From Macrolepiota albuminosa (Eukaryota; Basidiomycota; Agaricomycetes; Agaricales; Agaricaceae), in assembly GCA_027475525.1 (NCBI GenBank), contig JAMWFC010000028.1, positions 1,042,831 to 1,106,830 on the forward strand: a stretch of DNA of 64,000 bases. The letters run 5' to 3'. Both the position numbers and the translations under genes were made by a program. This document shows, piece by piece, positions 57,427-64,000 of the stretch (position 1 is the first letter of the stretch; every line of letters starts with the position of its first letter). The notes below the pieces were generated by a model. It did no database searches. It saw only the letters and a list, made by a program, of their open reading frames with translations, and had not been told where the DNA came from.

Positions 57427-58779
57427 GACGGTGAAGGGAAGTGGAAGTGGTGGTCACGGCGAGAAGGAGAATTGCTCGTGACTTCACCGCCACGTCACTC
57501 AAAGATCACACCCTGCCTGTCCCATCGTTCCTTGGGACTCAACAGGCCAACTCCCTTTCTCCATTTTTAACAACCGTCGTCGCCGAGATTCTTAAGTATA
57601 CGTGATGATAAGTCATACAGCTTTGAAAAGATGTACAACTTGAATATTGAGACGTTTGTGATCCTTACAATTACGACTCGACGGCAAGTAGACGTGTTAT
57701 TTACATTTTCCCCTCGTCTTGGAACTATCTACGTATACGGCCGTACACTATTTGGTCGGTTTTCCTTGCGGCAGTGAAGACACTGTTCTGCAATTTCACA
57801 TCATTCGGTGTTATTCGTCGATTTCCTCAACAGCTATAGCGTTCGATTTTGACCGCGTCAGGCTTGGACCTCGCTTACAGCTCCTCTATACCCATAGTCG
57901 CCGGTCACACCAACGCCATCCAGACAAATTTCTCTTTCTCAAGTCTTTCTTTTCCTACTCATAGCACTGCCTTTCAATCTAGGTTACAGTAATACAACTT
58001 GGTCTTGTAGCACTGTACTGACAGTTCAATACCATCTATTTGTCTGCTCAACTCTCTTCCATAAGCCTTTTGTTTGCGACATGAACCTCAGCAAGCTTAA
58101 CATCTCCACTGAGCAGAGAGCCTGTTACCATCCATTTTTACATCGATTCAAGGTTGCTCTGCCGTCGCGGGTGAAGGTGTCAGGATTCGACTTAACAATC
58201 AAATCTGAAAACCCAATATCGAAGTTAGGTTCATCTATCGAATACAGGCTCTCTTTTATACTAACTGGGACGGCTAGGATAGTCCGTTTTTACTATGAAT
58301 AAAAAAACAAATGATAGTCCATAGAAAATAAATGATAATCCTTTCAAAAACACGAGCGTCCGTAAGAAACATAAATAGAGCTATATAGGAGAGTGAACAC
58401 GTGTGAGTCTTACGAGTCTACAGGTCTGGATCTATTCCTGACAGAAGGTAGCGGCATCGGAAATCCGAGTCATGGTTAAAATTACGATGTTTCGGACTGT
58501 GTCTCTTGTTTCAGACCGCTAAGTGCCTCCCACATGAGTACGGCAGGAGCCTAGAGAAGCTCTCACGTCAAGTAGTAAACATCGAGTATCCATACTGTCT
58601 ACCATGACTGGAGCTGACTGGAGTTCAAGATCCAAGGATCCTGTTCTACAACCACGTGACTATCACGTGAGGCGCGTCAACCGTGTCTAGTAAATTAAAC
58701 TCCGAACGCAATAAAAAGGACGCCTACTGCATTTGATTGAACAGTTTTTTTTCTCTTCACGTAACTTTTACCAGTATCT
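57427..58779. other. flank between DIRS element and third F-box gene
   Basis: No complete gene is found. The segment at 58081-58302 (starts MNLSKLNISTEQRACYH) resembles the relic at ~32700-32800 on the other strand and is probably the end of a decayed neighbour gene. CACGTG-type motifs (CCACGTGAC, ATCACGTGAGG) occur at ~58653-58675, ~110 bp before the F-box start; similar ACGTG sites precede the other two paralogues. Confidence 0.45.
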
Positions 58780-61084
58780 ATGCCTCGACGCTCTGCTCGC
58801 CTTGCCGGCTCGATGGCAGTCAGAACAAATCCAGCTGCTGACTTGAAGTTACCTAAGGCCAGTTCGGCCATTGTAAACCATGAGAACACAGGTACAGATT
58901 CTGAAGGAAGTGATGAAATGCCTGTTCGACATCAGAAGCGCAGCAAGCAGTCAAAGCCGAACGTGTCAAGTCGTCACCCTAGTTTGCAGTTGAAAAACGT
59001 ACGTGGACGTCGAGGAGCACTTAAGGATATTGTTGAAATGCCCCTTGAAATCCTCTATGAGGTAGACATCAATTTGGTTCCATAAACCTCCGACTCTTAT
59101 ACGATACTGTCAGATTTTCATGTGCCTTACTCCTGTCGAGGTTTTGTCCCTCTCCCGAATGTGCAAGGCTCTTCGGCGGATGTTAATGTCGAAATCTGCT
59201 GAATATGTGTGGAAACAAGCGCGACTAAACCTTGACGACTTTCCCGACTGTCCAGATGACCTCAACGAAGTGCAGTATGCTAGCCTCATTTTCGGCCCAC
59301 TCTGTGATGTCAGTTCTTCGAATCTTTATTCGAGTTTACCATGGCTGAACTTTATTCAAGTATTGCAACAAGAAAAAAGGACAATATTATATATGGTCTG
59401 TCCGTCGGCGTTGTTGTGGTACATGCATTACTGGCGAGGGTGAGGACGGGCTAGTTCAGTGAGCAATCTTGTCAGGCTGGTCCCTGCATATCTAATGAAT
59501 ACTTTTCTCCATGATATAGGGTGGATGATTTCTTGGTAGGGACCGAATATCTTAATCTCCTGTCCGTGCTACCTTCAATCAACCGGCGGACCAAAAGTAA
59601 TGGAACGTTTTGATGATTACTGTTAATATCAACCGACACTTTCTCAGCCGAAGTTCTTCCACTTAATGTTTATCACTCGATCTGTGCAGTATCCGCAAAC
59701 CAATTATTTGAAAAATATAAGGAACTTGGCAAATCTGGCCGTGTGGCACAGGAAGCTTGGATACAGAAACAAAAAGACGAAAGACAACGTCGGATTTCTG
59801 TCAGTCGTTTTCTAACTTCCTGACCCTTCATTCACTCAGTATAGCATGGTCGCCTATGTGAGGAATGGCTGAAAAACAAACATCATGAACGTGCCGCTGA
59901 ACTTGCACGACTTCGCGAGCGCCGATACCAGGCGTAAGTAATTGTCCGATCTGAGCTTTTACCCCTATCCTAACTTTATTTCGTCAGCATCAAGCAAAAA
60001 TTATCTGATCTTGGTGAGTTCCTTATTCAACCACTTTCTCCCACCTTAGCTGAGCTATGCTTGCTAGGTTTGGACGAAGAACTTGCAAAGATACCAGATA
60101 TTGGAAGATGGCCATCCTTCAACCAACCGAAAGAACTCACGGATCGTGGTAAGTCGCACAGTAAGATCTGTGTTCGCCTGATCATATGACAATTTCTTAG
60201 TGTGGCAAAATATTAAAGACGATATCGTTGAAAAATTGGAGCAGCATCGGGACGAACGATTGCAAAGAGAACATCGGTTCGCTCAGTTGTTCCGCATAGA
60301 TTGTCTGCACGACTGTTTAAACGATCTGCGAAAAAGGAATGAGGACAACGTGATCTTCCCTCGGAACTTAGAGCTTAGATCGACAGGGCGAATTTCCAGG
60401 CTTCTGGAGGCGCCAACGGAAGAAGATATCCAATTTCCGGAATCTCTGCTGTCTGAATTAACTCAAGACTGGCGTCAGTCCTGCGACAGAAAACTTCGGA
60501 ACATGATTATCGCTGGTACAACACCAACTAGCCAACCAAGTGGTGCGGACCCCTTATCACTTGCGACGACATTCTTCTCTTGTTGGAAAAAATGCAAAGT
60601 ATTTCAGTATCCTGAAGTACTCAAGCATGAATGTGCGACTGTAACCCCTCCCAATAGGGCTTGTTTATGGAATGAGGATGGCAAACGAGTATTCTTCGCT
60701 GCCGAGGCATACTCCCTTGCAAAAGTCATCCTGGAAGTGGTAGGATTAAACCCTGACACTACGAAGACAGAGGATGTTCAATGGCCTGCGTTTATTCTTG
60801 AGTGTCATGGATGTTCGTCGAGCAATGGGCGGTCTTTGATGTCATGGCCTTTAGCAGTCAGTTATTTTTCGATTTTTCGATTTTGTCCTTCTCATCGGGG
60901 TCTATAGGTGCAGGATGCTTTACAGCATAATCAACATGGCGAGCACCTACGCATGACGCGTGCAGATCTTAGTGATGCTGAACTCGAACGTGCCGAGGAA
61001 CTCGCTCTGAGGCACTCTACATGGGTGAGGAGGCGGTTGAAGTCTTGTGTATTAGATGTTGGGAGCCAAGCTTCAGCTGCTTGA
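58780..61084 (+). CDS. F-box protein, paralogue 3 of 3 (610 aa)
   Basis: Ten exons with the same phases as the other two copies: 58780-59061, 59114-59308, 59361-59458, 59520-59596, 59648-59799, 59845-59933, 59988-60013, 60068-60148, 60201-60856 and 60908-61084. The frame is continuous. The F-box is conserved (LKDIVEMPLEILYE / IFMCLTPVEVLSLSRMCKAL). Exon 3 is 24 nt shorter, and the first Cys pair is broken (YCNKKKGQYY instead of YCNC), while CCGTC keeps the second. The C-terminal exon differs most (ALRHSTWVRRRLKSCVLDVG). This is the most diverged member. Intact splice sites and frame over 2.3 kb suggest that it is functional. Confidence 0.82.
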
Positions 61085-62516
61085 ATTTGATAAAGAGCCG
61101 CATCCAGGATGAAATAGTCCGTTTTTGTCATCCTTTTCTTGTTTAATATCTTCGTAGGCATAGTAAGTCTCTCAACTCGGAGACCTGATCTATTCAACAG
61201 ACTATGTGTTTTGGACATGAAATTTCTCGATTTTGTCCTTCTGTTTCAGTGTGATAGTCTAGTCTTCTTGAAGCTGGTCACAACTAGATAGCATACAAAT
61301 TACCTGCCACCACTAGCAGCCAATACTTTTTTTTCTGGGAAATAGTGAGAAAGAAAGATCAATTGTAAGTACGTTAATCTAAAAGTACTGTGAGACTTCT
61401 ATTGCAATAATAAATATGTTCGACTACTCATCCTCAGTCTCGTAATAATTGACTGAGGGTGCTGTCCATGTAATGTATCTTTATATAATTGTGCTACGGA
61501 ACCATGGCCATTGTCTGGTCACCCTGACCAGACAAAGCAGAGGTGGCCGGTCAAAGCAGAGGTGACCAAGGTGGCCGGTCTGGTGAGTGTCTGTGGTGGC
61601 TCAAACAATTCCAACAGGACCAAGATTGCTTTCCAGAGGCCTCAAATCTGCAACGTTCAGACTTAGATTTAGCCAAATTTTCCTTTCAAATACGCTATTT
61701 TCCGGACAAGTGTGGAGAATGGATACCAGGCCGTCATTACTCTTCTTTTCAGTCTTCATATTTTGCTTACGTACTTCTCCGGTTGTCACTTGCGCCACTT
61801 GATGCCCAGTCAGAAGTCGGGGTATTATGACACTTTTTCTGTATTTGTCTTTAGTGATTTTACCACGCATTAAATTTGAATTGTTAGACTCGAAAGTCAT
61901 ACACTTGAAAGCTTGAACTTGCAGCCTGCCACTTTCAAGCCGAATCGTGCCAACCGGATGCCAATCGAGCGCGATCGTCCCGAATAGTTTGACAGGCTCC
62001 GTCAACCAACCAAATGAAACTTTCAACTTTGCTGACAACGAATGAGCTATATTATGTTGGTCTACCTAATCACACATCGGGTATGTATTTACGACATATT
62101 GGCATACATTGATTGTATGCTTGCATTGCACTCTGCACACAGCACTTGTGCGCTTCCTAAATGTTGTATCTTGCATTTATGCGTGCTCCGATTAATCTTA
62201 TCATGCTCAGATATAAGCCCGGTATTTTGTGCACGTTGTGAGCATGTTCACACCACAAGTCTATCTTGCCTCTTGTGTCACTTTTCTCCAGGCACACCTC
62301 TAGTAAACAATGTTTTCCAACATAAAGTAAACCTGTTCCATTTGGTTGGTGAATACCTTCCTCTGTCCTAGGAGTGCCAGGCTTGGTAGCCACATGCTAG
62401 TGATGTTTCTCCCAACCCTTATCAAATTAAGGCTCAAAGACTTCATGCCAGGATATTGCCTCTATCAGAGATTGATCCGCTGCCTTCTGGGTTGGTCAGG
62501 TTTACTTTTATGCATA
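61085..62516. other. no gene recognised; short inverted repeat
   Basis: Open frames here (for example 61601-62038, minus) have no domain I can name. A perfect 9-bp inverted repeat with 3-bp loop (GTCTGGTCA CCC TGACCAGAC) lies at 61513-61533, next to a duplicated AAAGCAGAGGTG motif. From ~62040 the CpG content drops to that of the decayed transposon regions. Confidence 0.45.
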
Positions 62517-62567
62517 TGTTGGGAGACATTCCACTAAGCCACAGTGGCTTAGTGGAATGTCTCCCAA
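62517..62567. repeat. perfect 51-bp palindrome
   Basis: Two 25-bp arms (62517-62541 and 62543-62567) are exact reverse complements around a single A at 62542. Toward the centre the arms read CACTAAGCCAC and GTGGCTTAGTG, so the middle looks like two CACTA-type transposon ends joined. Confidence 0.95.
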
Positions 62568-62699
62568 CAAACAAAAGTGGGCAGAAAAGTGATCTGAACT
62601 CCAGCAAGAACAAAACCAGGGATTGCATTCAGCATCTGAACATGATACTTATTCCCAAGAAAATGAGTCTGATGCATGGAAGTTTAGGCATGTTCAACA

Positions 62700-64000
62700 A
62701 GAGATAAATGAACATGTAGGCTAAAATGTATGTAAAAAACTCATTTTTCTTGCTGTCTTCTCATTCAGAATATTTTTAGGAGGTCAACCTTCTCTGTCCA
62801 ATAAGCACATTCTTGAACAATATCTTGAACAACAACAATCTTCTTATGGGCTACCATGCCAACTTCCTGAACCACTGCCTGATGAACTGTTGGCTGCAGG
62901 ACTGAATTCTAAGACAGATGATCTTTGTATCACAGCTGAATATATTCAACATCTCCAAACAGCCACCTTGAAGCAGAATAACATGTCTGCTGAAGGTATT
63001 GAGTGCTTGTACATGACTCCATCTGCATTTCTTGACAAGATTACCAATGACCATCACTTCTTGAAAGCATTGAGGACATTTCTTGCAACAACAGATGCTT
63101 CCAAAAAAACTTATGATGATATTTGAGCTGCACACCAAGCCTGTTATCCTGATGATCCATATCTTTCCTTTTATCAAATTTGCTGCCAAGTTGAACTACT
63201 TACAGGGGTGACAGCAAACATGTGCATAGATTCATGTGTGGGGTTTACTGGAACCTTTGATCTTCTTGATGCTTGTCCTGAGTGCTTTGAGCCTCCTTAT
63301 CAGATTGGAGCCAGGAATTCTCATTGCCAATATCCAACAATTCCTATTGGGCCTATTATTCAGGCCCTTTATTGCTCCCAAACTACAGCAAAACTGATGC
63401 ATTACCTGGAAGAATTTGCAGAAAAAATCTCCAAACATGCTAAGGAACATGATGGAGATATTATTGAGTGCACTGACACTGCCTGTGGAGCAGACTTTAT
63501 CAATGTCCAGATGTCACAACTGTTGGGCTTTAGGGTCTGCTCTTCTCTATTTGTCACATGTAGATAGCTATTTAAACTGACAAAAATCACATTTATGCCT
63601 TAGTGCTTTTTGATCTAATGATACACATACTGAGGCTGCAAGTTGTTAGAACTCTGTATATCTTTTGTGTTAATTCAACTGAGTCAAATAGTAAGTTTCC
63701 TCAGATCAATGATATAATTGACTAAGGATGTGCTACCATATGTATATATTTATAGAGATATGTAACAATGAGTGATTATTGCAAGGGGATACAAAGAAAA
63801 TGTGAAAGGGATACAAAAAAGTGAGAAAGAGTAGACAGTGAGTGGTGGACAATGCAAGATGACAGTGTGTTGTGGCCACTTTGTAGGCATGTCAGCATAA
63901 GGGCACTAACATAAGTCTTCTCTTTTTCCTTACATTACCTATCAAGCTCTAACTAGTGTTTACACATAAAGTTTTTCTTTACTTTGTTTTTAGGTATGAA
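62700..64000 (+). pseudogene. decayed CACTA/Plavaka-like transposase, N-terminal part
   Basis: Coding pieces in one direction include LPDELLAAGLNSKTDD, ALRTFLATTDASKKTYDDI, then a TGA (expected CGA), AAHQACYPDDPYLSFYQI, MCIDSCVGFTGTFDLLDACP, ECFEPPYQIGARNS and YPTIPIGPIIQALYCSQTTA. The Cys-x2-Cys block followed by an IPIGP-x-x-QALY box is, as I recall, typical of the Tnp2/Plavaka transposases of agaricomycete CACTA elements. The frame is broken by stops, and the catalytic region would lie beyond the window. CpG is almost absent. Confidence 0.6.

Noticed and set aside
57719..57964. 81-codon open frame on the plus strand
   Set aside because: No domain, no splice partner and no similarity to the relic near F-box copy 2.
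61513..61533. Rho-independent-like hairpin at GTCTGGTCA CCC TGACCAGAC
   Set aside because: A short inverted repeat without T run in a fungal intergenic region; no terminator meaning.

Overview
This window is nuclear DNA of a filamentous basidiomycete, most likely an agaricomycete (mushroom-forming fungus). Protein-coding genes are densely split by short GT..AG introns, mostly 46-68 nt. The gene set is typical of that group: a Mon2-type trafficking scaffold, an EOS1 N-glycosylation membrane protein, an Argonaute, a mitochondrial acetyl-CoA hydrolase/CoA-transferase, an AlkB-like dioxygenase and several F-box proteins. The mobile elements (Helitron, CACTA/Plavaka-like, DIRS-like) also fit. All splice models were built by eye and checked for continuous reading frame; none has transcript support.

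Layout: (1) 1-1.1 kb, unassigned and transposon-like. (2) 1.1-14.1 kb, gene-rich: alpha/beta hydrolase (+), MON2 (+), a GPI-anchored secreted protein (-) and an unknown protein (+). (3) 15.2-17.6 kb, a ten-exon F-box gene (-). (4) 17.7-29.9 kb, an AT-rich block with few CpG sites made of nested and decayed elements: a TIR element, a transposase fragment fused to a decayed copy of the 13-14 kb gene, a solo LTR and a broken Helitron. (5) 30.0-32.4 kb, a second, very similar F-box copy. (6) 33.4-51.7 kb, gene-rich: EOS1 (-), F-box/LRR (+), AlkB-like (+), a multi-pass membrane protein (+), Argonaute (-) and ACH1 (-). (7) A tRNA-Gln with an intron, then a nearly complete DIRS-type tyrosine-recombinase retrotransposon (52.3-57.4 kb, -). 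(8) 58.8-61.1 kb, a third F-box paralogue (+). (9) 62-64 kb, a decayed CACTA/Plavaka-like transposase that runs off the window.

There are two main observations. First, seven unrelated places carry an exact tandem duplication of precisely 77 bp. In the Helitron, collapsing these duplications restores reading frame or a normal intron, which points to unmerged k=77 contig overlaps rather than biology. One of them sits in the Argonaute gene and decides its gene model. Second, the 17.7-29.9 kb block shows strong CpG to TpG/CpA decay, seen directly by comparing a decayed gene copy with its intact source in the same window. This is what cytosine methylation or a RIP-like process leaves. The F-box duplicates on either side of the block are untouched.

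The host genes look like unlinked housekeeping or surface functions rather than a pathway cluster. The Argonaute gene (RNA silencing) lies on the same stretch as the decayed transposons, but nothing here shows a functional link.
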